This document shows, piece after piece, positions 10,612 to 21,597 of a stretch of 64,000 nucleotides of DNA. The DNA is from Corythucha ciliata. Taxonomy: Eukaryota > Arthropoda > Insecta > Hemiptera > Tingidae. The stretch's first letter is position 1. Every line of letters starts with the position of its first letter. Below the pieces are notes generated by a model. The model saw only the letters and a program-made list of their open reading frames with translations. It was not told the DNA's origin and ran no database searches. The stretch is from contig CM075942.1 of the NCBI GenBank assembly GCA_038030265.1, positions 63,988,926-64,052,925 of the forward strand. The letters are read 5' to 3'. A program made the position numbers and the translations under genes.

Positions 10612-12000
10612 AAATTCGCTGCGATTTGAGAAAAATCGCAAAATCGCGGATAAAAAGAGATAACGCCACATGGGGCGGTCAAATTAACTTAGTCACGGGG
10701 CGCCAAAACATCAAGATCCAGCCGCTCGTTTCAAACCTGACATGAAAATTGTCAGATTTGTCCTATAGTGCCGTCTTTAGGCCGGGGCCCAGCGTCAAGA
10801 GGGCCCCCGGGTTCTTCAGATTTTTTTTTTTTTTTTTTTGTAACATGGGAAGTTTAAAGTTACTCATTTTATATCGATAGGCGACCAACGTTGATAAAAA
10901 CTTGGATAAAATACATTTTTTGGTTTTGATTTGGAGCCAGTAAAGCGCAAAGATGACGTGGTGAGGGGCGGGGCTATAAGTATGGCGTGGCAAGGAGGAT
11001 AGTGATAAACCCTGATTCTCGGTTAAAATGGAGAAAAACCGCTAATTGCCGTCTAAAATTGAGAACAATGTGCTGAATCGGGGCTATAGTGAGCAATACG
11101 AATTCGCGGATAAAATTGAGAAAAAGCCATTTCGCGGATAACATTGATAGAGTCGCTAGTTCGCTAAATGAAATAGGGGGAAAACGCTAATTCTTGGCTG
11201 AAAGAGGAAAAATCACTAGTGCACGGCAGGGGCGTAGCCATCCAAATTCTATACAAAAAAATCTAGGGGTGGGCAGCTTTGTGTGAAAATAAGTCAGAAG
11301 CATCCCAATGCGGCTAAAATTGAGAAAAAATCTAAATCATGGATAAATTTGGGGGAAATCGCTCATTAGCGGCTAAAATCTGGATAAACACGAACTCACA
11401 GCAAAAATTCAGAAAAATCGCTAATTCGTGGCTAAAATGGAGAACAATTGCCAATTCGCGGATAAAATATGGAGAAGAAGCGTTGAAGTGAGGAAAAAAC
11501 CGTAATTGGCCGTTTAGAATTGATAAAACGTCTATTCGCATCAGCTTCTGAAGGTAACTTCGTGGCAGAACGTGAACAAAATCGCTAATCCGCTCCGCCG
11601 CTGCCAAATTTAGAAAAAGCGTCAGGTAGGTAATCACGGCTAAAACAACGGAAAAACTAATTCACGGGTGAAATGCAGTAGAATCCCTAGTTAGCGGCTA
11701 AAATTCAGAAAAATTTCTGTTCATTTTTCGGTTCATTTGAGATTATTGAGAAATTGGCAAGTCAGGGTCTTCTCGGCTCAATTTAAATTAGTAAAAAGCG
11801 CTAGTTTGTGGCAAAAATTGAGAAAAATCGCTGATTCACGGCTACAGTGGAGAAAAAGCGCAAAATCCCGGTTAAAATGGAGACAAATAATTGTTAATTC
11901 ACCGATGAAATTGAGAAGAAGAGCTGAAGTGTGGTAAAAACTCACTAATTCGCGGTTAAAATGGAGAAAACGCCAAATCGCGGTTTCTGAATAGGTGACT
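10180..12000 (+). repeat. Family A minisatellite block
   Basis: Some 50 imperfect units of GCTAATTCGCGGCTAAAATTGAGAAAAA, plus orientation. It is interrupted near 10690-10990 by non-repeat sequence with a GGGCCC-rich boundary and a poly-T run (10820-10838). Confidence 0.8.
11241..11739 (+). repeat. 499-bp direct duplication, copy 2
   Basis: Partner of 10113-10611. It is immediately preceded by GGGGCGTAGCCA, one of the boundary words repeated across the window. Confidence 0.9.
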
Positions 12001-12140
12001 CAGGTCAGGGTCGGATCGTGGCGGGGGTTTACTGGAGCTATAGCCCTTGGAGGGGGGGGGCAAAATTTTAGAAATATTTTAAGGCGAGGAAGGGGGATAA
12101 GACAAATTGAACCAGAAGATGAAGAGAGAAAGAAAATAAA

Positions 12141-12144
<4 letters not shown>

Positions 12145-12175
<31 letters not shown>
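12145..12175 (+). repeat. (CT)n microsatellite
   Basis: About 15 CT dinucleotides. Confidence 0.95.
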
Positions 12176-12178
<3 letters not shown>

Positions 12179-12229
12179 CTCCAACTCCTCTCACTTCATA
12201 CTTCGCGCCCGTACTAAGAGGGCTCCTCC

Positions 12230-12908
12230 TAGGGTTGCCAGATGACCGGTTTTCGACCGGCCTGGCCGGTTTTGGAAGTCCGAGGCCGGATGCCGGCCGG
12301 ACCCTCGACCGGCCTTAAGTAAAGCCGGTTTTCGGATTTGCTCTTTTTGTAATAATTTTTTCTTAATTTTTCCTCATTTAACTATTCGTAAGGGAACTTA
12401 GCGACAAGATTTTATTTCTTAAAGACGTCGGGGATGATTTCGTGACTTTCGTGACTTGTGCAGGCCGGCACCGCGCTAACTCTCAGCCTAGGTAGGGCCT
12501 TTTGTATTATAAGTTCCAGTGGTTCAGTCACTGTATTGTATGCTTGACATCGTGCGGTGACCTTTAATCAGAGTAGTCCATTTGCGTAAAATTCTGCTCT
12601 GGGCAGTTCATTTCCATCCGTCTTCTACATTAACATATTTAATTAAGAGAAAACGCGTGGAAATTTACTGTCGCGAGGCAGATTTTGTGGGGAATCGAAA
12701 ACGCTATAAGGCCCTCCTCAAATTGAACCTAGCCTTTGTGAACATACACATACTGGTTCACACTTTCACAGTCAATTAATTTTTGTCCGCGCGTGGGAGT
12801 GGCCTGGGTTCAATTTACAGTGGGTCACCCGGTATATATTTATATAATACACGACTTGTGTATATATATATAGGCCGGTTTTTCAGCTTTTCAAATCTGG
12901 CAACCCTA
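12230..12908. mobile_element. hAT-like non-autonomous DNA transposon
   Basis: A 679-bp element with terminal inverted repeats TAGGGTTGCCAGAT / ATCTGGCAACCCTA, flanked by an exact 8-bp target-site duplication GCTCCTCC (12222-12229 and 12909-12916). Eight-base duplications and TAGGG/CAGGG-type ends are known for the hAT superfamily. The interior has several GGCCGG-rich hairpins and a TA-rich run (12832-12872). No transposase frame is visible, so it would need a transposase supplied elsewhere. Confidence 0.85.
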
Positions 12909-12916
12909 GCTCCTCC

Positions 12917-13778
12917 ACGCACCGCCAGGAACGCTCACCCTCCTTTAACAATGCCCAGTTCCGACGAACCGTCGTCCAGGCATATTGCTTCAAAGAGGGA
13001 ACCCTCAGTCCTCAAAAGCACGCTACGTCGATGCATTCTCCTCATGTTTTTTTTACGCAAGCCATCGGGTCATACAACTGACCTGAGCCACGAAATAAGT
13101 GCATGAACGCGAAGAAGGTGCAGGTTGTGTCACAAAAACCGGCGAAAAATGTGCCAGACTTCTAGTGTTGTGGTTCACGTCCATTATTTTTACTAATTTA
13201 AAAAATCCATTGAACGTTTTTCATCTATCTTTATGTTCGCAATAATTGTTTTTTTCTTTATTCATGTCCATAACGCATGAAAATCGTACTAAATCCTAGT
13301 GCCTTGATCACGCAGGAGTGATTGCGCATCCCGGTGCACCCTGTAGGGTGCGGCCCCATATCTCCCCCCATCCACACAATAAAAATACAACTTAATTTAT
13401 TCTGTCTCATTTTAGTCCAACACGATCAGAAAATAACGGAAATTCGAAATTTTTTTTACAACCTTGAGCATGGGAATTGGAGGGTTAAGGGAAAAATTAT
13501 CAGTTACTGTGATAATCGTAATATCTGACTGTGATCATACCTTTTTTATACACTCTGTGGTTCTTTGTTTATATTTTATTACTATTGTCGCTGTTTTGAC
13601 TGCTCTGTTTGGCGTTTTTTACTGTTGAGCTGAAAAATAAATGAAATGAAATAAAATTAAGCAATAAGCAATCAAGAAGCCATTGAAACTGCCCTTGAGC
13701 TATTCTAGCCAGAATATATTTACCAATATTATAGTGGGAAAAATGGCATAGTTTCGTCACTTTTGAGAGGTACGCTGT
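12917..13778. other. Unassigned
   Basis: No gene recognised. An open frame ending at 13106 (MPSSDEPSSRH...) is not similar to anything I know and begins inside the neighbouring transposon. Confidence 0.4.
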
Positions 13779-14005
13779 TGAAACTCACAAGCCTCAAAGT
13801 GAGGAAAACTCTTGTTTTATTAGTCAGCCAGAGCCTAAATTTGAAGCACTGGAAGAGCTATTAATTAAACGTCGATCGTTTTCAGCCGAGGACGATCTTA
13901 CAAGCCTTAAAGCGGGGCAAGTTCTTGCTTTATTGGTTAGCTCCAGCTATTTGATGCATTTGGAGGAGCTATTATAAAACGTCGTACGTTCTCAGCCGGA
14001 GGACA
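13779..14005 (+). repeat. Two tandem ~110-bp units
   Basis: Two imperfect copies, each with ACAAGCC(T/C)(T/C)AAAG, an internal GGA(A/G)GAGCTATTA and an end TTTTCAGCCG(A)GGA. They are about 113 bp apart. Function unknown. Confidence 0.65.
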
Positions 14006-14229
14006 ACATATAATATACTCATGTTAACGAATTTCATTAATTTTGATCCGGACGACGTTGCATCGCGAACCTTAAAATATGTGTTTTCCTCAATGAGCCT
14101 TAATTTTAGCCGAAAATAAGATCTTTTTCCAAAATGTGTGCGCTAAGTCGCCCTCTTTCTCGATTGTCCGCAAACTTGCTATATAAATGTATAAAAACAG
14201 TCAATTATCACTTTTTCGCAATATTCACC

Positions 14230-15240
14230 GAGATGTTGGTTTGAGAAACCACGAACTTGTGCCTTCTCTCAATTTTACCTGCGTGAATGAGGTCCATTTT
14301 TCAATTTTAGCCGTGAATTGGCATTTTTCCCTCAATTTTAGCCGCAAATGAGCGATTTTTCTCAATTCTACATTGAACGCGCAATTTATTTTGTCAATTT
14401 TAGCCGTGAAAAGAGCACTGTAAACCGTGAGTTAGCGCATTTTCTTGATTTCAGCCCGGACTTTGGATCGCGAAACCGCAAGTTGGCGTGTTTTCTCAAT
14501 TTCAACCGCGAACAATGAGCAGATTTATCTCTCAAGTTCAACGTGAATCAGCGCTATTTCTCAATTCTAGCCGTGAATAGGTGTTTTCGCTCATTGCTAG
14601 CCGGAAAATGTCCTTTTCATGGATTTCATCCCCGAACGAGCACTTTTTCTCAAGACGTGCGCCCCCCCCCCCCAACTCCGAATCCGTCGTGTGCCTGGCT
14701 GGCTGCCCACCCCTTGAACATGGGCTGGCTACGCCCCTGCCCTTTAGTCAATTTTCTTTCGCTTCTAGCTGAGGATTAGCGCTTCTTCTCAGTTTTTAGG
14801 ACCAGAGCTTCCTTCAGAAACCAGGGATTTGTCTTTTCCTGAATTTTAGCCGCGAATCACTCTAGCGTTTTCCCCTATTTTAGCCGCAAATTAGCAGATT
14901 AGCGAATAAGCTTTTATCCTTAATTTCATCCAAGAATTAGCGATTTTTCTCAATTTTAGCAGATATTTAATTAGTGATTTCCTCAATTTTAGCCATATGG
15001 ATTAGCGTTTGTTAGCTGCGAATTAGCGGCATTTCTTTTTTGTATCCACGAATGAGCGATTTTTTGCAATTACAGTAGCGAATTTGCCATTTTTCTCAAT
15101 TTTAGCCCCGAACTAACGTTTTCGATTGTTTGCTAATTTTTTTGCAATTGCCTTGAATTAGCGTTTTTTTCTTGTTTTGTTTGGAATTAAGTAAAAACCG
15201 GTGCATATTCATTTTAGCCATAAAGTGGCTTATCTACACC
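14230..15240 (-). repeat. Family A minisatellite block
   Basis: About 30 units reading TTTTTCTCAATTTTAGCCG, minus orientation. Interrupted near 14660-14740 by a poly-C run and a non-repeat patch. Confidence 0.8.
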
Positions 15241-15544
15241 CAGTGGCGGACTGGGCTATCGAAGCGCAGGGGGGGTGCCTCTCGGTTAATTGGGCGCCGG
15301 TAATTTCAAATATTTTTTGCTGAATTATAACTTGTATTCGCAAATGGAATTATTCTGGAACCTTGCATAAGTTTCAAGTGTATACGCCTGGAAATAGGCA
15401 ATTTTCTTCCCTGTTTTTGCTGGAATTTGTTTTTGGTGTGCAAGTTAATAAAAAATTATAATAATAATAATAATAATAATAATAGTAACAATGGTGCATC
15501 TGACATTTTCCCCATTGAAGCTGCGCCCAACTACGCCCCTGAGA
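15241..15544. other. Boundary sequence with (TAA)n
   Basis: Starts with CCAGTGGCGGACTGGGC and a G run, the boundary word seen at many block edges. It contains a (TAA)n microsatellite at 15456-15483. Confidence 0.5.
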
Positions 15545-15835
15545 GTTTGTTAATTCACGGCTAAAATGAGGTAAACCGCTAATTTGCGTCTAAAATCGAT
15601 AACAATAGCTGGTATGAAAAAAAAAAAAAAAAAAATGTCATTTCACAGAAAATTGAGGAATAAATGGCAAGCCACGGTTTCCGGATGCTAATTATTACGG
15701 CAAAAATGGAGAAAATTCGCTGACACGCAACTAAAATGGATACAAAAAGCTGATTCACCAATGATATTGAGAAAAAGCGCTAATTCGGCGTTAAAATGAA
15801 GAAAATTTCAAATCGCGGCTTTATTCTGAACGGTT
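15545..15835 (+). repeat. Family A minisatellite block
   Basis: Plus orientation, opposite to the block ending at 15240. About nine units, with a poly-A run at 15617-15634. Confidence 0.75.
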
Positions 15836-16620
15836 ATGGGGCGCTGTTGAAAGATTCGCCCTGGGGCGCCAAATGTCAAATACCATAAAGATACTTTTTT
15901 GCGGGATGCCGGGCGTTTTAGGATGAGTACTCAGATTTTTTTTGATCTGTCGATTGGGTCGCCTATATATACAGCAAAAAATCAACAATTTCATCCCTGG
16001 ACTTCGGTAGGGAATCTGTACACTTTGCTTAAGAAACAAATAGCTGACTGAGTGCCTGCCATCTCATGTCTCTGCCATCCAAATCCTCGGTTACGAATTC
16101 GGCCCTGCTTCAATATATGGAAGTGAAGTTTTCAAAACTCCTGCGATCAAAGCCAATAATGAAGATATGACGAGTTGATGATTACCAGTTTACTCTCATT
16201 TTATTGTAAAATGTATCGTCGTTATTGATTCTTTGTATGAATTGTATGAAATTATGTTGTTTATTTGTTTGATATTTCTGTCGTTTGAAAAAAAACATAC
16301 ATAAAACCTATGCTATGAGCCCAATTAAACAAGGTTTTGGAACAAGCCGCTTTATCACGGCTATATTTTTATTCCAAGGCCAAGACGAAGCCAGACGCTG
16401 TTTGACAGTTCCCACTAATCAAGAGTGATATTTCTATAGTAATGATAATGAGTAAAGCAAGGAAACTATACAGCCGAGTGAACCTATCGTCCATCTTGGG
16501 GTAAGAAAATTGATGGAATTGAACTTGAATGGCGATTGAAATAGACGTGAATGAAGGTGGTGATAATGTTGAGAAGCCCATAAGCCTTCCAAGCAATAAG
16601 GCGAAATTATCCCCTTGCAG
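15836..16620. other. Unassigned
   Basis: No gene or repeat recognised. Confidence 0.4.
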
Positions 16621-16623
16621 GAC

Positions 16624-16890
16624 TCAGTAGCGTAGCGTATAGGGGGGCGGTGGGGCGGCCCGCCCCGGGCATCACTTGATATGGGGCATCAGTCGGCTGA
16701 GGCTTTTATTTATTTTCAAACATGAATTACGTTATAGCGAAAAAATTGCACCCGTCTTCACTGAATTACATCATATGGTAACGGAAAAGACGGGTGAACA
16801 TGCTCGGCATTTGGCTTTTTTCTCAATATTATAGCGCTTTTTCACTATTTTTGCCGCTAATTAGCGGTATTTCTCACTTTTAGTCCCGAA
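16624..16890. repeat. GC-rich boundary motif, hairpin and short family A stretch
   Basis: CAGTAGCGTAGCG followed by a G-rich run and GCCCCGGGC (16624-16670). Then comes a short inverted repeat CACCCGTCTTC / GAAAAGACGGGTG (16750-16798), related to the longer hairpin at 56655-56781, and then minus-orientation family A units. Confidence 0.55.
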
Positions 16891-17289
16891 TTATAGTATT
16901 TGTGTGAGGGTGTCGCCCTGTAGTGAAACGAGAATTTGGCATTTTGAGATTTTTATGGAAAACCACTCGTTTCTACCAGGGGCGTAGCCAGCTCTTATTG
17001 ATCTGGGGATATCAGTTGCACCAACGATCCCAGCGAAAGAATTGGTGGTTAATAGGCGCTTTAAATGGTCAAATTGTTTCCCAGAAACTGTATTTTCACA
17101 AAAAGGGTCAGAATCCGACAAAAACTAACTTTCCGCTTGGGAAATATCGTTGTTGCCTTCTATTCAGCATTTTCTGTCCTAAAACTGACTGGCAGGAAGG
17201 GCTTAGCGTATTGGATCGCTAAGCGTCCAAGGTTCTAAGTGACCGACTTTTCAACGTCTTGCCCGAGAGACATATTTTTTAACCCAAAA

Positions 17290-18640
17290 CTGAATATTTT
17301 ATTCCGAAATAGACAAATACTTGCACGCAAAACCCAAATGTGTTACCGCCAAACTTGAGTTCTTAACTATTTTAACCCCAAAACTCACGTTATACACTAA
17401 AACTGACGATTTTACCATAATTCTGACGATTTGTTCACACGTAAGACGTTGTTGCACCAAAACAGACGATTTCACGCCAAAGCTACGGATGCGTTACCCC
17501 AAAACTAAAGATGTCACTTCAAAACTAGCAATTTTACCCCAAAACGCTTAGCGGTTTTATAAGAAACTGTTTATTTGACCACAAAACTGACTATTTATAA
17601 ACAGAAAATTGGAGATTTTACTCTAAAACTGACGATTTTACTCCAAAATTGAAGTGTTCTGTCGAAGATTTCACTACAAAAACTGGCAATATTACCTAAA
17701 AACTGTCGGATTTAACCCCAAAACTAAAGATGTCATCCCAAAATATCACGTTATCCCCTTAACTAAGTTTCACCCTAAAGCTGGCGGTACCACCTCAAAA
17801 CTGGGTATTTTACTGCGAAACTGAATGTTCACACCACAAACGGAGATTTTCCCCAAAACAGACGATTGTATTCAGAAACTTATGACTCTGTCTTGAAAAG
17901 TCTGACGATTTTGATAACAAAACTGACAATTTCACCACAGTAACTGACGATTTCACCGCAATATTGACGATTTGTTCCCAAATGAGACTACATTACACCA
18001 AAACAGACGATTTCGCGCCAAAGCTGACGTTCAACCCAAAAGATGTGACCACAAAACCGGTGATTTTCCCCAAAAAAATCTCATCGTTTCACCACAAAAT
18101 TGAATATTTCACCCCAAAATGTTTATTTTACCATTCAACCAAGGAATATTTTACTCTGCATAAATGACGATTTACTCCCGTCCTGAAGTGTTGTTCCAAA
18201 TATTTCACAACAAAAACTTACAATTTAATCCGAAAAATGACTGTTTTATAGCCTCAAAATTAACGATTTATCCCAAAAGCTCACGTTACGACCTAAACTG
18301 ACGGATTTTACTCTATAACTAGTGAATAAAGCATGCATAAAGCTGTAGCGTAGGAGCCTTCGTCATTTTTGATGAACCTCAACGAGGGAAGACACACAAT
18401 GTAGGCTCCTACGTCTACAGCTTTATCCACTAATCCTCGTAGTTTAAGCGCTTCTACTAACAATTTAAAATATAAACTATTACTTAGAGGTTATTCCGCC
18501 CTAAAACTGGATATTTTACTCCAAAAGTGACAATTTCACACCAAAAAGTGACGTGTTGCCCAAAACAGATTATTTTACGCAAAAACTGACCACTTTGTCT
18601 TAAACCTACGTACATTATGAGAAGAAATTTCTCTTAATAG
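17290..18640 (+). repeat. ~20-bp minisatellite, family C
   Basis: Around 50 imperfect units of the type AAACTGACGATTTTACCCC, period about 20 to 21 bp. This differs from families A and B in period, but the CAAAACTGACGATT core resembles family B (AAAACTGACGATTCG). Units diverge strongly. Confidence 0.8.
18319..18433. mobile_element. MITE inserted in family C array
   Basis: Terminal inverted repeats: AGTGAATAAAGC, then CTGTAGCGTAGGAGCCT, against the complement of AGGCTCCTACGTCTACAG, then CTTTATCCACT. It is about 115 bp with no coding capacity, and it interrupts the 20-bp repeat field. Target duplication unclear. Confidence 0.75.
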
Positions 18641-18691
18641 TTCATCTTTTAATTGTCAACAAATAGTCGTAAAACCAGTAACGTACCGAGG

Positions 18692-20900
18692 TAGTGTCGA
18701 GGGAGCGAACAACCCCGGGCCCCCTATCAGAGGAGGCCCCCGAAAAGCTTAAAAATGGCTAAAATTGAGGATTTCTAGGTTCTATGTTCATTGATTTAGG
18801 TACGTGAAAAGGAGTTTTGATGTACGGTTTTACAGCGATTTGGCTCCATTCGACTACTTTCAGTCCATCCGACCTGGAGAATAAAACGTGAACTAGTGAA
18901 CAGAAAATAGTGTGGCTAAGATTGAGCCAACAAAAGCGTTATTCCGATGGCTCAAATTGAGAAAATTCGCGCATTCTGGAGGTAAATTTGCGGCTAAAAT
19001 AGAGAAAATACGCTGATCCCCCAGTTTCTTTAGATGCTTTAAGCAGAGATAAAATTGAGAAGGCGCTCTAATATGCCCACATTAGGGCCAGTAGGCGGCA
19101 AAAGGTTTGGAAAAACGCTAAATATTCGTGGCTAAAACTGCGAAAAAGCGCTCATTTGTGTTTTCTCAGTGCAACTTTCAGACGATTATTTTAAAAAATC
19201 GCTTATTCACGGTGTAAAGAGGCTCAAATGTCCTACATATACAGAAAAAAAACAAAAAACAAAAAAACACTAATGTGGTGTTAACAACTTGAAAAATGGT
19301 CTTTACCAAGGCTATACAAGTGAAAAAATCGCGGCTAAAATTAACGAAAAATCGACTAATTCGTCAATGAAATTGAGAAAAAGCCCTAATTCGCGAATAA
19401 CCTGTTGGAAAATCGGTAATTTGCGGTTACAAATGAAAAAAAAAATCCTTATTCGCGGCTAAAATTGAGAATACGCCAGTTCGTGGCCTTTTAAGGATAT
19501 TTCGAGGCTAAAACTGAGAAAAATTGCTAAAATTCACTATTAATAGCTAAAATTTTTTTTAAAAAGCCAATTCGGGGCTAAAATGAAAAAAAAAGCCAAT
19601 TCGAGGCTAAAATGTGAAAAAAAAAAAAAAAAATCACGGCTAATATTGAGAAAATCACCAGCTAGCGCGACTAAAAATAAGAAAAGCACTAAATTTCAGC
19701 TCAAATTGAGAAAAAGTGCTAATTCGCTGCTAAAAATTTATAAAAACGCCAATTTGTGGCAAAAATTGAAAAATAACGCTAATTCAAGGAATAAAAACGA
19801 TAATTTACGCCGGTGATAATTCCCTGCTAAAATGGAGAAAAAGCGCTAATCCATAGCTAAAAGTGACAAAAAAAATTGTTAATGCGGGACTAAAGTGTAA
19901 GAACCCCGGCTAATTTGCGGATAATTCTTGGAATTCGCGAATTTGTGCGCCTGGAATTAAGAAAGACGCCCATTTTCATCTCAAATTGAGAAAAAGTGCT
20001 AAATCCCTGCTAAAAATGGAAAAAATTCCACCAAGATGCTAAGAGTGAGAAAAAGCACTCATTCGCGGCTTAAACTGAGGAAAATCACTATAATTCGCGG
20101 ATGAATTGTAGTATAAAACTCTAGTTCGCGGTTAAACAAAAAAAATACAATTTCCGTCTAATATTGAAAATAATACTCCAATTCGAGGCTTCTAAGAGCA
20201 ATTTATATTTGTGGCAAAGCTATTGCGAAAAAACGCCAACTCATGGCAACTGATGAAAAAATCCGCTGCTAAAACTCGGGAAAAGCGCTATAATCCATGC
20301 TTAAGGGGAAAATAATTATTGTTAATGCTGGAAATAACGTATTATTGTTAATGCTAGAAGAGTGGGCCAGGATGTAAAAAACAAAACAAAAAAAACGCTA
20401 ATTTTTGAACTGTTTTCATGCTCAAATTGATAAAAATTGCTACTTTGCGGCTAAAATTGAGGAAAAAGTGCTAATTCGCATCTAAAATAGAGACAAATTT
20501 CAATTTGTGCCTATAACTGAATATACGCCAATTCCTGGCTTCTGAAAGCTATTTATTTGTGGCAAAATTGAGGGAAAGGGCCAATTCATGGCTGCAGGTG
20601 AAAAAACCAGCTAATTTGCGGCTAAAGCTGAGAATAAGCGTTAATCCGTAGCTTGATGTGTGTGTGGGGGGGGGGGAGTTGTTAATGCGGTGTTAAAGTG
20701 TATAAACTACCTGTCTTATTTGCGGCTATTTTGAAAAATCACTAATTATCGCGGCTAAAAGTACAAGAAAAACGCTCATTTTCAGAATGAATTGAGAAAA
20801 AGTACTAAAATTCACTGCTAAAACGCTTTAATAAACGCGCTATCCCTCTCAAAAACGCCAATGAATTGAGCCTAAAATTGAGAGAGAAATATCGCTTATT
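18692..20900 (+). repeat. Family A minisatellite block with GC-rich left end
   Basis: It opens with CCAGTAACGTACCGAGGTAG and AACCCCGGGCCCCCTATCAG (18692-18745), then about 60 plus-orientation units. The left end matches the one at 37632-37690. Confidence 0.8.
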
Positions 20901-20993
20901 CAGTAGGGGATAATTTCAACTCGCTTTAAAGTTCTCTTGGGCTTCTCCACAGTATTTCCACCTCCCATTTTCTTTATATGTCCTGCAATTAGT

Positions 20994-21233
20994 GAATTAA
21001 TTAAGTTTAGAAGACCCTTTTCTACGGACAATTATAGGATTACTCCCCTCCTCACCGCACCACCATAGTCACAACTGAGGATGGGAAGGCTGAAAATTAA
21101 TCTTTGAATTAAATACTAACTATTCTTTACTGGTTTTGAGTTCCGAGAAAAAATTGCTCCCCAGGTGGGATTCGAACCCACGACCTCCTGGTTTCGCGCC
21201 AGGTGCTCTAACCAACTGAGCTATCCCGGGAGT
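20994..21233 (-). mobile_element. tRNA-derived SINE, family 1, copy 2
   Basis: Reverse-oriented partner of 714-958. Its head (21160-21233) has a better-preserved tRNA fold: D arm TAGCTCAGTTGGTTAGAG, an anticodon stem CCTGG/CCAGG and a T arm GTGGGTTCGAATCCCAC. The anticodon loop would be CGCGAAA, without the universal U33, so I do not call a functional tRNA. The body after the head is shared with copy 1 as far as the AATTAATTAA block. It lies 364 bp beyond the stop codon of nucleobindin, outside the coding region. Confidence 0.82.
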
Positions 21234-21597
21234 CTACGCGTCCTATCCCGACGATCCCTTCATTCGGTTGTACAGTAAAACAATAAATAATGATAGATGA
21301 AACACAAGTTATTTATGGGCTCTATTTGAAAATAATAAAGAATCACAGTAATTAAACATGTACACAAACGTTGCACGACACAACACACAACAACACAAAA
21401 AATGTTGCAAGATCTATGTTTGAATATTCCTGAGTGGTAACATTAAAGTACGTGCCGTTCCATGTTTAACGATCTTTCTGGAAAAACTTTGATTAAATGA
21501 ATCATTTGAGTCAAATCAATTCCATCAAGACTGCTAAAAACCAATTAGATTATCTTGGCACGTTGATTCTTCCGTTAATGCTTCCTAGATCATATTT

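Noticed and set aside
12000..12318. 107-aa ORF with SLSLSLS
   Set aside because: A translation of the (CT)n microsatellite and the left end of the hAT-like element.
12955..13106. Conserved exon (MPSSDEPSSRHIASKREPS)
   Set aside because: No recognised homology and no supporting splice context.
17290..18640. CRISPR-like array with 20-bp repeats
   Set aside because: Units diverge everywhere, there is no constant repeat with variable spacers, and the context is eukaryotic.
21160..21233. A tRNA-Ser-like gene on the minus strand
   Set aside because: The fold is better than in copy 1, but the loop CGCGAAA lacks U33 and the sequence continues into the shared SINE body.
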